Made by a program: the position numbers and the translations under genes. This document shows, piece by piece, positions 5,183-13,145 of a DNA stretch of 41,745 nt; position 1 is the stretch's first letter, and each line of letters begins with the position of its first letter. The DNA comes from a virus. The notes beneath the pieces were generated by a model that saw only the letters and a program-made list of their open reading frames with translations, was not told the origin of the DNA and did no database searches. Location of the stretch: positions 1 through 41,745 of the IMG/VR virus record IMGVR_UViG_3300046003_006714. One strand, given 5' to 3'.

Positions 5183-6153
5183 CAGACCTTCCAAAGCCAT
5201 TGACACCGGCGGACTGCGACTTGCGAGGTCTGCCCTTCATGCCGCTGCAAGTAGCGCGGTTGATGGACTCCGACCTGTTCATCCTGAGCACTGGTGACGA
5301 GTTCAAGGCCGCGCTGGCGCTGTGGTGCAAGAGCTGGAACCAGATTCCAGGTGGCAGCCTGCCCGACAACGACAAGCTTCTTGAGGGGCTTTCTGGCGCC
5401 AAAGGCTGGAAGAAGGTTCGGGAGATGGCGCTGCGAGGGTGGGTCAAGTGCAGCGACGGCAGGCTGTACCACCCCGTGGTTGCCGAGAACGCCATACAGG
5501 CCTGGGAAGGCCGTCAGGACCACGACGAGAAGCACGGCAATCGAACGACTCGTCAGGCTCGCTGGCGCGCAAAGATCAAGGAGATTTCGGAGCTACTTCG
5601 GCAGGCTGGCATCACGCCTCCCATGAATGCATCACTCGCTGAATTGAAGCGTCTCGCTGCGCTTCATGTAGACGGATTTGTAGATACAGATGTAGACGCT
5701 CAAGCGTCTACAGGAGACGCACCTGTAGGCGCTACAGAGACAGCTAATAAGAGTAAGAGTAAGGGACAGAGTAAGAGAAAGAAAGGAGCTAAAGCTCCTC
5801 TGTCGGCAGACGATCTGCCGACCTGGATGCAGACGCTCGTCGCCCTCTACCACGAGGTCCTCCCTGAGCTTCCTGGCATTCGCGTCATGGACAAGGAGCG
5901 CGAAGACGCACTGCGCGCCTTCTGGGACTGGGTGATGACCACCAACCGCCCTGATGGCACGCCCCGAGCGACCAACGATGACGAGGCGTTCGCGTGGACC
6001 CGCGACTACTTCACGCGGGCCCGTAGCAACGATTTCATCATGGGTCGTGGCCCGCGTTCACCTGACCACAAAAACTGGCGCTGCTCGATCGAGTACCTGT
6101 TGTCGAGTCGCGGCATGAAAAAAGTCATCGAAGAAACCCAGGACGCCCCATGA
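5179..6153 (+). CDS. DUF1376 replication-initiator-like protein
   Basis: Residues about 10-100 match the DUF1376 type: a short segment Pro-Phe-Met-Pro-Leu with a following helix, the conserved run Ala-Leu-Trp-Cys-Lys-Ser-Trp and Gly-Ser-Leu-Pro-Asp, as in YdaU-like phage proteins found before a helicase or helicase loader. It is proposed to recognise the origin. Residues 150-205 are a low-complexity linker of Ser, Lys, Thr and Ala, encoded by AT-richer DNA that carries the palindrome cluster at 5666-5822. The GTG at 5179 overlaps the previous TGA and is preferred; GTG at 5167 is four codons upstream. The stop overlaps the helicase ATG, so the two proteins are translationally coupled. Confidence 0.78.
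   Translation: MTDLPKPLTPADCDLRGLPFMPLQVARLMDSDLFILSTGDEFKAALALWCKSWNQIPGGSLPDNDKLLEGLSGAKGWKKVREMALRGWVKCSDGRLYHPVVAENAIQAWEGRQDHDEKHGNRTTRQARWRAKIKEISELLRQAGITPPMNASLAELKRLAALHVDGFVDTDVDAQASTGDAPVGATETANKSKSKGQSKRKKGAKAPLSADDLPTWMQTLVALYHEVLPELPGIRVMDKEREDALRAFWDWVMTTNRPDGTPRATNDDEAFAWTRDYFTRARSNDFIMGRGPRSPDHKNWRCSIEYLLSSRGMKKVIEETQDAP
5666..5822. other. Candidate replication origin: palindrome/iteron cluster in the initiator gene
   Basis: Within the DUF1376 linker region lie repeated TGTAG half-sites and four strong inverted repeats: 5691-5712 (10-bp arms, 2-base centre), 5723-5737 (CTGTAG-GCG-CTACAG), 5784-5799 (7-bp arms) and 5802-5822 (9-bp arms, 3-base loop). Two further TGTAGA half-sites lie at 5667 and about 5680. 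Between the second and third repeats is a purine-rich, A-rich tract (about 5738-5784). Lambdoid origins have the same arrangement, with iterons and an AT-rich region inside the initiator gene. Origin function is inferred. Confidence 0.5.
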
Positions 6154-7607
6154 ACATGACCGAACCCAGCGGGTTTGATGCCGGATACGACCCGGAGGAC
6201 GCGGTTTCCATGCTCCGCGTGCCACCGCACAGCACCGAGTCCGAGAGCTCGGTCATCGGCGGCCTCTTGCTCGACAACGGTGCATGGGACCGCGTCGGCG
6301 ACATCCTGACCGAAGCCGACTTCTACCGCTACGAGCACCGCCTGGTGTTCGCCGCGATCGCCTCGATCGTGAACTCTGCGAAGCCGGCCGACGTCGTGAC
6401 GGTCTTCGAGCACCTGCAGGCGCGAGGGGAGGGCGAGAAGGCCGGGGGGCTGGGCTATCTGAACTCGCTTGCGCAGTTCCTGCCCAGCGCGGCCAACATC
6501 CGGCGCTACGCCGAGATCGTGCGCGAGCGCTCCGTCCTGCGCCAGATGGTGGCGGCCAGCGACGAGATCGCCACCTCAGCATTCAACACCGGCGGCAAGT
6601 CCGTGGCGGTACTGCTGGACGAGGCTGAGCAGAAGATCTGCCGCATCGCCGAGCAGGGCCAGAAGGCCGAGGACGACTGGGAGAGCACCGACACCGGCAT
6701 GGTCCGCCTGCTCGACTTCATCCAGGACCACAGCGACGGCCAACAGAAGCAGGACTTTGTGAGCTTCGGGCTCAAGGACCTCGACGAGCGCTTGGATGGT
6801 GGTGGCAGGCCCGGCGATCTCATCGTGCTGGGTGCCAGGCCGCGCATGGGCAAGACCGCCATGGCGATGACTATCGCCGATCACGTCGCGGTCAACCAGG
6901 GCCTGCCGGTGGCGATGTTCTCCATGGAGATGCCGCGCAACCAGGTCTACAAGCGCCTGATGGCGATGCGGGCCCGGATCCACTTGAGCCGCATCAAGCG
7001 GCCGGAGCGGTTGAAGGACTTCGACTGGCCAGGCATCACCACCGCGGTGGAAACCCTGCGGCAGGTGCCGTTCCACGTCAACGACCAGGCCGGACTGAAC
7101 ATCAACCAGGTGCGCACCAAGGCGCGTGCCCTGAAGCGTCGTGCCGGCAAGTTGGGTCTGGTGGTGGTGGACTACCTCGGGCTCATGAGCGGGACCGACC
7201 CGAAGATGCCGCGGGTCTACCAGATCGAAGAGATCACCAAAGGCCTGAAGTCACTGGCCAAAGAGCTCGGCTGCCCGGTGCTGCTGCTGTGCCAGATCAA
7301 CCGTGGCGTCGAGCAGCGCGTGGACCAGATGCCGATGCTCTCCGACCTGCGCGACAGCGGTTCCATCGAGCAGGACGCCGACATCGTGATGTTCGTGCAC
7401 CGCGAGTTCGTCACCAAGCCCGACCTCGGAGACGAATGGAAGTTTCACGCCAAGGTGCACGTGGCAAAGCTGCGCGACGGCGAGCCCGGCTACCTGGACC
7501 TGATGTACGTCGGCGAGCACACGCAATTCATGGACTGGCCCGAGACCGTGGCCGTGCCGAGCTCCAAGGTGCGCATGGGCACCTCAACGAAAACGAAACC
7601 GCTATGA
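6150..7607 (+). CDS. dnaB: DnaB-like replicative helicase
   Basis: The 485-residue product has the DnaB layout: an N-terminal helical domain (about residues 20-125, with Pro-His-Ser-x-Glu-Ser-Glu-x-Ser-Val-Ile-Gly-Gly-Leu near its start), a linker, and a RecA-like C-terminal domain from about 195. Walker A is Gly228-Ala-Arg-Pro-Arg-Met-Gly-Lys-Thr236; Walker B is the Leu-Val-Val-Val-Asp-Tyr segment after Gly-Leu; the Gln-Leu/Ile-Asn-Arg-Gly-Val-Glu motif follows. It unwinds the phage origin as a hexamer and likely replaces the host helicase. ATG overlaps the DUF1376 stop. Length is normal for the family. Confidence 0.95.
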   Translation: MNMTEPSGFDAGYDPEDAVSMLRVPPHSTESESSVIGGLLLDNGAWDRVGDILTEADFYRYEHRLVFAAIASIVNSAKPADVVTVFEHLQARGEGEKAGGLGYLNSLAQFLPSAANIRRYAEIVRERSVLRQMVAASDEIATSAFNTGGKSVAVLLDEAEQKICRIAEQGQKAEDDWESTDTGMVRLLDFIQDHSDGQQKQDFVSFGLKDLDERLDGGGRPGDLIVLGARPRMGKTAMAMTIADHVAVNQGLPVAMFSMEMPRNQVYKRLMAMRARIHLSRIKRPERLKDFDWPGITTAVETLRQVPFHVNDQAGLNINQVRTKARALKRRAGKLGLVVVDYLGLMSGTDPKMPRVYQIEEITKGLKSLAKELGCPVLLLCQINRGVEQRVDQMPMLSDLRDSGSIEQDADIVMFVHREFVTKPDLGDEWKFHAKVHVAKLRDGEPGYLDLMYVGEHTQFMDWPETVAVPSSKVRMGTSTKTKPL

Positions 7608-8635
7608 GCGAGAACACCAATATCGAGTGGACGGACAGCACCTTCAATCCGTGGATGGGCTGCACGAAGGTGTCGCCGGCCTGTGACCACTGCTACGCCG
7701 AGGTAAGCACGCCATCGCGCACGCTGGGTGTGACCTGGGGTGCTGGCCAGGAGCGCCGGCGCACGTCGCCTGCCAACTGGTCGATGCCCCTACGCTGGAA
7801 CGCCCAGGCCGAGGCCTTCTGGGCCCAGCACGGCCGGCGCCAGCGCGTGTTCTGCGCGAGCTTGGCCGACGTGTTCGACAACGAGGTGCCAGACGAGTGG
7901 CGCGCGGACCTCTTCAACCTGATCGACTCCACCCCCAGTCTCGACTGGCTGCTGCTGACGAAACGCATCGGCAACGTCAAGGGCATGCTGCGCAAGATCC
8001 TGCGTCCAGACACACTGCCCGCCAATGTGTGGCTGGGCGCCACCATCGCGAACCAGGAGGAGGCCGACCGAGACATCCCGAAGCTGCTGGCGGTGCCAGC
8101 GCGTGTGCGCTTCCTGAGCATGGAGCCTCTGCTTGGGAATGTCGATCTGAATGGGCACACGTACAGCCTGGCCCCGGGCCTTGGCGAGGGTATCGACTGG
8201 CTCACTGGGAAGACCAGTCAATTCAGCGACATCTACGGTGGTCATACATCGCCGTGGTTGGACAGGGGTGATTACGATTTTCCAGAGGATTACGAGGAGC
8301 CGCGCATTCACTGGGTCATCGTCGGTGGCGAGAGCGGCAACGATGCGCGGCCGATGCACCCGGACTGGGCCCGCAGCCTTCGCGACCAGTGCGCTTCCGC
8401 CGGCGTGGCGTTCCTGTTCAAGCAGTGGGGCGAGTGGACCCCAGGCGAGAACGTGCAGCTCCAGCGAGGCACTGTCGACGGCGCATGGTGGGTCGATGCT
8501 CGGTGGATGCCGAGCCGGGAAAACCTTGCGGCGCATGACGGCCACCGCGACGACGAGCCGGACCTGTACCGCGTCGGCAAGAAGGCTGCCGGCCGCCTGC
8601 TCGATGGCGTTCAGCACGATGGGTACCCGCTATGA
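7604..8635 (+). CDS. DUF5131 / phage Gp37-Gp68 family protein, radical-SAM-like cysteines
   Basis: The 343-residue product starts with the family signature Ile-Glu-Trp-Thr-Asp...Asn-Pro-Trp-Met-Gly-Cys and three cysteines, Cys20, Cys27 and Cys30 followed by Tyr-Ala-Glu, the arrangement that links this family to radical-SAM iron-sulphur enzymes. Later conserved stretches include Leu-Leu-Leu-Thr-Lys-Arg, Trp-Leu-Gly-Ala-Thr, Leu-Ser-Met-Glu-Pro-Leu-Leu and Val-Ile-Val-Gly-Gly-Glu-Ser-Gly, the last ending in Phe-Lys-Gln-Trp-Gly. The reaction is unknown. ATGA overlaps on both sides place it between helicase and resolvase, so an action on DNA or nucleotides during replication is a reasonable inference. 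Confidence 0.85.
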   Translation: MSENTNIEWTDSTFNPWMGCTKVSPACDHCYAEVSTPSRTLGVTWGAGQERRRTSPANWSMPLRWNAQAEAFWAQHGRRQRVFCASLADVFDNEVPDEWRADLFNLIDSTPSLDWLLLTKRIGNVKGMLRKILRPDTLPANVWLGATIANQEEADRDIPKLLAVPARVRFLSMEPLLGNVDLNGHTYSLAPGLGEGIDWLTGKTSQFSDIYGGHTSPWLDRGDYDFPEDYEEPRIHWVIVGGESGNDARPMHPDWARSLRDQCASAGVAFLFKQWGEWTPGENVQLQRGTVDGAWWVDARWMPSRENLAAHDGHRDDEPDLYRVGKKAAGRLLDGVQHDGYPL

Positions 8636-9075
8636 CCGCCGTCACCCTCACCATCTACGGCGAGCCCGCCAGCAAGGCGAACAGCAGGGAGATCGTCACG
8701 ATCGCTGGCCGGCCCTCGGTCATCAAGAGCAAGAAGGCGCGAGAGTACGAGACCAACGCGCTGCGGCAGATCCCGCCCACGGCACGCGTGCGCATGCTGG
8801 GCCCGGTCGCGGTGACGATCCGCGTGTTCTACGCCACCGAGCGGCCCGACCTCGATGAGTCCGTGATCCTGGACGTGCTGCAGGACAGGTTCCAGTCGGT
8901 GAAGGTGGGCGAGGTGAAGCAGCGCCACCTGGTGCAGAAGGGTGTCTATGCCAACGATCGACAGGTGCGCGAGAAGCACGTCTACCACGCGATCGACCGC
9001 CTGAACCCGCGTGCCGTGATTGAGGTGCGGCCGCTGCAGGCTGAACAGGCCGACCTGCTGGGAGCAGTGGCGTGA
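8632..9075 (+). CDS. rusA: RusA-like Holliday junction resolvase
   Basis: The 147-residue product shows RusA-family features: Tyr-Gly-Glu-Pro-Ala-Ser-Lys near residues 9-15, Arg-Pro-Asp73-Leu-Asp75-Glu, Asp81 and Val-Tyr-Ala-Asn-Asp109-Arg-Gln. These aspartates form the metal site that cuts four-way junctions. It is expected to resolve recombination intermediates or trim branched DNA before packaging. Length is slightly over the roughly 120 residues of E. coli RusA. It is coupled by ATGA to the DUF5131 gene and by GTGA to the next. Confidence 0.88.
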   Translation: MTAVTLTIYGEPASKANSREIVTIAGRPSVIKSKKAREYETNALRQIPPTARVRMLGPVAVTIRVFYATERPDLDESVILDVLQDRFQSVKVGEVKQRHLVQKGVYANDRQVREKHVYHAIDRLNPRAVIEVRPLQAEQADLLGAVA

Positions 9076-9629
9076 AGTGGACCTCTGGCACCATAGCCCG
9101 CGCCATCGCGCTGCAGACCCTGGCCAAGAAGTGCGTGGTGCTGGTGGACAACTGCAACTGGACCGGCCACGAGTGCGACGTGCTGGGCGTGACCACCGAC
9201 CTGCGCATCATCGACGTCGAGGTGAAGATCAGCCGCGCCGACCTCAAGGCCGATGCCAAGAAGGGGAAGTGGTGGCACCTGCAATACGGCGCATGGCTTC
9301 CGCAAGAGCGTCGTCAAGAGCTAACCACCACGCCGCGCAATCATCCCCCCAAGGTCTGGAAACACTACTTCGCGCTGCCTGCCGAGATCTGGAAGCCGGA
9401 GCTGCTTGAATGCTTGCCAAGCAAGGCCAGCGGTGTGCTGCTGCTGCATCCACAGCAGCGCCGCACTGGCCCGCCGGTCGAGGTGCAATGCGTGCGCCGC
9501 GCTACACCGAGCAAGGACGCGCTCCGTCTCAAGCCCGAGCACGTGATCGATATCGCACGCCTGGCTAACCTGCGCATGTGGGAAGAGTACGGGCGCAACG
9601 CCAAGGCGCAACCGGAGGCCATCGCGTGA
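9072..9629 (+). CDS. PD-(D/E)XK nuclease-like protein
   Basis: The first third has the order of a PD-(D/E)XK site: a helix ending in Lys-Lys-Cys, then His33-Glu34-Cys-Asp36-Val-Leu-Gly, then a strand with Ile-Ile-Asp-Val-Glu50-Val-Lys52-Ile-Ser. Asp36 and Glu50-x-Lys52 would be the acidic and lysine catalytic positions. The arrangement is similar to small phage and MmcB-like proteins that handle DNA. The later part (Lys-Val-Trp-Lys-His-Tyr-Phe and Leu-Leu-Leu-His-Pro) continues a compact fold. Start is GTG overlapping the resolvase stop. Nuclease activity on branched or damaged DNA is inferred. Confidence 0.6.
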   Translation: MKWTSGTIARAIALQTLAKKCVVLVDNCNWTGHECDVLGVTTDLRIIDVEVKISRADLKADAKKGKWWHLQYGAWLPQERRQELTTTPRNHPPKVWKHYFALPAEIWKPELLECLPSKASGVLLLHPQQRRTGPPVEVQCVRRATPSKDALRLKPEHVIDIARLANLRMWEEYGRNAKAQPEAIA

Positions 9630-9778
9630 TGCTCATCTGCCGCCCCATCGGCCGTGGCAACTGGACCACCGCACAGTTCCATGTCACCGGCGAGCGCGCG
9701 CAGCCGCTGCTGGTGAAGGTCGGCGAGCGCTTCATCGTGGCCGGCGTGACGTGGCGCGTCGTGAAAGTCCTGCCATGA
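9629..9778 (+). CDS. Small hypothetical protein (49 aa)
   Basis: ATG shares one base with the previous TGA (TGATG), with GGAGG about ten bases upstream. The 49-residue product is beta-rich, with a pattern of strands ending Val-Thr-Trp-Arg-Val-Val-Lys-Val. It is coupled by ATGA to the NinB-like gene. No family is recognised. Confidence 0.65.
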   Translation: MLICRPIGRGNWTTAQFHVTGERAQPLLVKVGERFIVAGVTWRVVKVLP

Positions 9779-10299
9779 CAGTCGCCCACCTCGTGCTGCT
9801 CGACCAGGTGCAGGGTCACGCGCTCATCAAGGAAAGCCTGTGGCCGAAGTGCAAGGAAGAGTTGCGCACCGGCCACCAGCTCGTGGTCGAGGTGCGGTAC
9901 CTCGAAGACCTCAAGACCGACAAGCAGCGCGCCTACCTGCACGGTTGCATCCTGGCCAACATCGCGAAGCAGGCAAGGCCCAACGGCGAGCAGTTCCCGC
10001 TCAAGGTGTGGAAGGAGTGGTTCCGGTCGGAGTTCCTGGGCTTTCGCACCGTCACGCATCTCAACCCGTTCACGAAGAAGAAGGCCCGGCGCCGACAGCG
10101 CCTGAGCACCGAGGATCTGAGCGTGCGGCGCTACGCAGACTACATCGAGCGCGTCATCGCGTATGCCGTCGTTGAGCTCGGTGTCCGCTTCCCCGAGGAA
10201 TGGACCGACCCCGAGACCGGCGAGGTGTTCTCCCTGAAGGATGCCGACCACCGCCGCCAGGTGCGCGAGCGCAAGAAAGAGTTGGGGATCGAGGCATGA
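9775..10299 (+). CDS. ninB: NinB-like (Orf-family) recombination mediator
   Basis: The 174-residue protein has the layout of lambda NinB/Orf: an N-terminal strand region, Leu-Lys-Thr-Asp-Lys-Gln-Arg-Ala-Tyr-Leu-His (about residues 46-56; lambda has Arg-Ser-Leu-Asp-Gln-Asn-Arg), Trp-Lys-Glu-Trp-Phe-Arg, a Ser-Thr-Glu-Asp-Leu-Ser-Val segment before the helix with Tyr-Ile-Glu-Arg-Val, and an ending near Val-Arg-Phe-Pro-Glu-Glu-Trp. NinB aids strand exchange by loading onto single-stranded DNA-binding protein complexes. Similarity is at the level of pattern, so the name is likely but not certain. ATGA joins it to the following HNH-like gene, as in nin regions. Confidence 0.7.
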   Translation: MTVAHLVLLDQVQGHALIKESLWPKCKEELRTGHQLVVEVRYLEDLKTDKQRAYLHGCILANIAKQARPNGEQFPLKVWKEWFRSEFLGFRTVTHLNPFTKKKARRRQRLSTEDLSVRRYADYIERVIAYAVVELGVRFPEEWTDPETGEVFSLKDADHRRQVRERKKELGIEA

Positions 10300-10634
10300 C
10301 AGCCCGCCCCAAGTTCGCCTACGTGCGCAGCCGCAAGTTGCTGGCGGCCGTGCGCGAGCTGGCGTGCCAGTGCTGCGGCGCCGCCGCGCCATCGGATCCC
10401 GCGCACAGCAACCAGTCGTGCCACGGCAAAGGCGGGCGCATCAAGGCCAGCGACGTCTACGTCGCGGCCATGTGCCGTGTCTGCCATCGAATGATCGACC
10501 AGGGCAGCTTCCTGAGCGAGTCCGAGCGCATTGCCATCTGGACGGCGGCCTGGCGCGCTACGGTGCGCGCGCTGCTTCGCCTGGGCACGTGGCCACCCGA
10601 GGTGGAGATCCCCGACATCCGAGTGATGACGTGA
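10296..10634 (+). CDS. HNH-like nuclease, DUF1364-type
   Basis: Cys24-x2-Cys27, Asp34-Pro-Ala-His37, Gly-Lys-Gly-Gly-Arg-Ile-Lys-Ala-Ser-Asp (44-53) and Cys60-x2-Cys63-His64 form a treble-clef HNH pattern very like DUF1364/Ref proteins of phage nin regions, which cut DNA near recombination sites. The protein is 112 residues. ATGA couples it to NinB. A GC-rich inverted repeat (10636-10657, 7-bp arms, 8-base loop) follows the stop directly, without a T-run. Confidence 0.7.
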   Translation: MTARPKFAYVRSRKLLAAVRELACQCCGAAAPSDPAHSNQSCHGKGGRIKASDVYVAAMCRVCHRMIDQGSFLSESERIAIWTAAWRATVRALLRLGTWPPEVEIPDIRVMT

Positions 10635-10676
10635 AGCGGCCGCACGACTTCGGCCGCACAACCTGAGACCACCACC

Positions 10677-11009
10677 ATGCACACAGCTCAAGGCCAGATC
10701 TACGGTGATACCAATTCGCAGCGCACCAACACCAGCCGAGCGATCGCGTCGCCGGCGCCGGTGTCGCGCATCCAGGAAGCGCTCGAAAACCTGAGCGTCG
10801 CCCTCAACGACCTCGCAGTGGCGGAGAACCTGATGGTCTCCCGCTTGGTCAGCGTGTCCAAGCCCGTGGGCGGGCCCAAGGATCAGGCCAACCGGCCCGA
10901 AGAGCTGACTGTCCAGAGCCCGGTGGTGGACCAGATCAACTCGCTGCGCCAGCGCGTGCTCAACATCACCGGCAGCATGAACGACACCCTGCAGCGCCTG
11001 GAGTCCTGA
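10677..11009 (+). CDS. Hypothetical helical protein (110 aa)
   Basis: Soluble, with predicted long helices (about residues 30-58 and 83-108) and a Gln/Asn/Thr-rich start. No convincing ribosome site precedes the ATG. Family unknown; in nin-like regions such proteins are often uncharacterised. A possible coiled-coil oligomer. Confidence 0.55.
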   Translation: MHTAQGQIYGDTNSQRTNTSRAIASPAPVSRIQEALENLSVALNDLAVAENLMVSRLVSVSKPVGGPKDQANRPEELTVQSPVVDQINSLRQRVLNITGSMNDTLQRLES

Positions 11010-11040
11010 ACTGAAACCGCGCCCAGCACGATTCAACCCA

Positions 11041-11463
11041 GTGGCGGCCGCAGTGCTGCGCGCCAGCATTCAGCGGCACGTGCGCGAGCTGCTGCTGAAC
11101 GCCCAGCTTCACGCCTGGACCGGCTACCACGTCGCGAACCTGGTGAACCTCTCCGGCCGGCTGGGCTACATCGTGCTGGGCGCCGCTGAGCCATCGCGGC
11201 TCAGTTCCGACAACCCCGACATCCGAATCTGCCTCGGCCTGGGCTCAGCGCTGGCCGACCTCACCAGTGACGGCAGGCTCGAGCAGCACCGACCCGCCAT
11301 CCAGGCCGGTCTCCTGGCCATCGAGCGCCTGCTGCCGCGCCTCAACGCAGTCGCCCTGTTCGACAGTGCGGCCAGCCTGGACGCCAGGATCAAGAACGGG
11401 CTTGGCATCGACACCGACGATCTTCACAACCTGATCCACACCGAGCAACGGATTGCCGCATGA
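11041..11463 (+). CDS. Hypothetical protein (140 aa, start uncertain)
   Basis: Helical and mildly hydrophobic in patches, without a recognised domain. The start at GTG 11041 is a guess: the frame is open upstream, and a CTG at 11011 just after the previous stop would add ten residues with a basic, phage-typical start. The stop overlaps the ATG of the zinc-finger protein. It is translated in series with that gene, so the two may act together. Confidence 0.6.
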   Translation: MAAAVLRASIQRHVRELLLNAQLHAWTGYHVANLVNLSGRLGYIVLGAAEPSRLSSDNPDIRICLGLGSALADLTSDGRLEQHRPAIQAGLLAIERLLPRLNAVALFDSAASLDARIKNGLGIDTDDLHNLIHTEQRIAA

Positions 11464-12176
11464 CCAACAAGCCGCAGAACGACGACAGACCCAACATCGA
11501 GGAGCAGTACACCTCGGCGACCCACGCGTCCTCGCTGGTGGTGGACCCCGACCACTCCGGGTCTGCTGACAAGCTCATCGCTTCGGCGTGGAGCCCGTCG
11601 CGCCTGGGTTCGTCGCTGCTTCGCCTGCACAGTGAGGCCGACGGCACCCCAGACGTGGTGCGGCTTCACGAGCGCGGCATCGAGATCATGGCCGCGGTCA
11701 TTGCACGGGAGCGATGCACCAAGGAGAACCAGCAGATCCGCGAAATCAAGAAGCACAAGACCCCGGTGGTGCGGGATGAAGACATGCTCGCCGCACGGCG
11801 GCAGGCTGGCGAGTGGTACCTGCACGAGCAGGGCCTGCGCCTGCAGCGCCTGAAGACGCTTCCCGAGGTCCGGCACCAGCTCGCCATGTGGGCATTGCTG
11901 AGCGACATCCCCCAGCCGCTGGAGGTGGTCGCCGGCGCGCTGATGTGGTGGCTCAGCAATACCTGCCACGTCTGCAATGGCCAGCGCTGGGAGGTGTTCG
12001 CCGGAACCGGACGCCTGAGTCAGCAGCCCTGCCAGGCCTGCGAGGGCACCGGCAAGCGCGTGAAGCCGCATGGTGCCCTCACCAGCAAGGTAATCTCGTA
12101 CATTGGCGACTGCATCAACGCCAGCCGCGCCGGCATGTCACAGCGCTTGAACCACTACAAACCGAAGAAGGACTGA
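11460..12176 (+). CDS. Zinc-finger protein, candidate late antiterminator (Q-like)
   Basis: This 238-residue protein has a basic helical first half, then a zinc knuckle: Cys169-x2-Cys172-Asn-Gly, about 18 residues and Cys191-x2-Cys194-Glu-Gly-Thr-Gly. The same DnaJ-like Cys-x2-Cys-x-Gly arrangement occurs in phage-82-type Q antiterminators. Its place at the end of the early operon, before the leader and late genes, is where Q sits in lambdoid phages. So it may bind the late promoter region and let RNA polymerase pass terminators such as 13509-13531. Sequence similarity is only in the zinc motif, so another DNA-binding role is possible. Confidence 0.5.
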   Translation: MTNKPQNDDRPNIEEQYTSATHASSLVVDPDHSGSADKLIASAWSPSRLGSSLLRLHSEADGTPDVVRLHERGIEIMAAVIARERCTKENQQIREIKKHKTPVVRDEDMLAARRQAGEWYLHEQGLRLQRLKTLPEVRHQLAMWALLSDIPQPLEVVAGALMWWLSNTCHVCNGQRWEVFAGTGRLSQQPCQACEGTGKRVKPHGALTSKVISYIGDCINASRAGMSQRLNHYKPKKD

Positions 12177-12178
12177 CC

Positions 12179-12403
12179 ATGGCCATGAAGAACGTGTTGC
12201 GCGACGGCATGACCGACGACGAGGTCTTCCGAGAAGTGTTCAAGAACTGGGCCAGCCGCCAGAAGGTGCATGAGGCTCCAAACGACGGCATCATCGACCT
12301 GCACATCACGATCACGTTTACCGCGCCCGCCAAGGAAGCCAAGGCAGCGCTGGCTGAGATCTTGGCCGAAGAGGCCCGCAAGCTGACTCCAGCGAAGGAG
12401 TGA
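12179..12403 (+). CDS. Small hypothetical protein (74 aa)
   Basis: The ATG lies just after the previous stop. A compact charged protein: an acidic helix (Thr-Asp-Asp-Glu-Val-Phe), then a strand (Asp-Leu-His-Ile-Thr-Ile-Thr-Phe), then an Ala/Lys/Glu helix. No family is recognised. Last gene of the early run before the orphan gene at 12429. Confidence 0.6.
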   Translation: MAMKNVLRDGMTDDEVFREVFKNWASRQKVHEAPNDGIIDLHITITFTAPAKEAKAALAEILAEEARKLTPAKE

Positions 12404-12428
12404 GAGATACCTGTCAAGGCAAGAAATC

Positions 12429-13145
12429 ATGGAACCCTACATCTTCCACGGCTTGGTCCTACCCGATCATGTGAAACTTTCGGTTTGGGATTATTTTGAG
12501 TTCACGCACCCGAGCTCCGGTGCGGTCGGGCGAGCCAAGATGAGCATCGTCGACAACAAGATTGAAGTGTCGGTGGAGAGTGACCATCCCTGGAAGATCT
12601 ACGACCTGCGCAACGTGGCGAAGTACATCGTCCAGAGTCACCTTGCCATGTATAGCTACTTGACTGGCAATGTCCACGAGTTTTCGCTGACCAGGGTTGT
12701 TTCGCCATCCCGCGGCATCGACCACCTCTTTGAGATCGACATCCCTTGCATCGCTGAATTGCGGAAGTCCGTCGATGTCCAAGAAGGCATGCGAAAGATC
12801 AAAGAGAAGTACGCAACCCCCGGTAGCATGCTCTTGAATCGATGTTTTAAGGACCTTGCCTCAGCACTAAACGACGCTGATGACACTGCCTTCTATTGCT
12901 ACCGAGCCATCGAGTCACTTCGGCTGCACTGCGGCGTTGTGCACGGTATACCGGAGACCAACAAAAAGGCTCAGTGGGCGAAGTTCCACGAGCTCGCCGG
13001 CTGTTCAGAGGCCTCCGTTCGGGTTCTGGAGGAGGCGGCTACGCCTCTTCGTCACGGCGGAGTGACGGGAATAACAGACGAGGAAGGCGCTTTACTCTAC
13101 GTGAACACGTGGGCTATCGTGGATGGATACCTGAAGTGTGTGTGA
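12429..13145 (+). CDS. Orphan hypothetical protein, possible moron (238 aa)
   Basis: The ATG is not coupled to the previous gene and there is a 25-base gap. The product is soluble, starts with a beta-rich segment (about 1-75) and turns helical after residue 110, with Cys and aromatic residues but no motif I recognise. Base composition and codon choice are visibly more AT-rich than the flanking genes. Independent gain between the early and late blocks, as with moron genes, is the natural reading; a defence, anti-defence or host-fitness role is possible but not shown. Confidence 0.7.
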   Translation: MEPYIFHGLVLPDHVKLSVWDYFEFTHPSSGAVGRAKMSIVDNKIEVSVESDHPWKIYDLRNVAKYIVQSHLAMYSYLTGNVHEFSLTRVVSPSRGIDHLFEIDIPCIAELRKSVDVQEGMRKIKEKYATPGSMLLNRCFKDLASALNDADDTAFYCYRAIESLRLHCGVVHGIPETNKKAQWAKFHELAGCSEASVRVLEEAATPLRHGGVTGITDEEGALLYVNTWAIVDGYLKCV

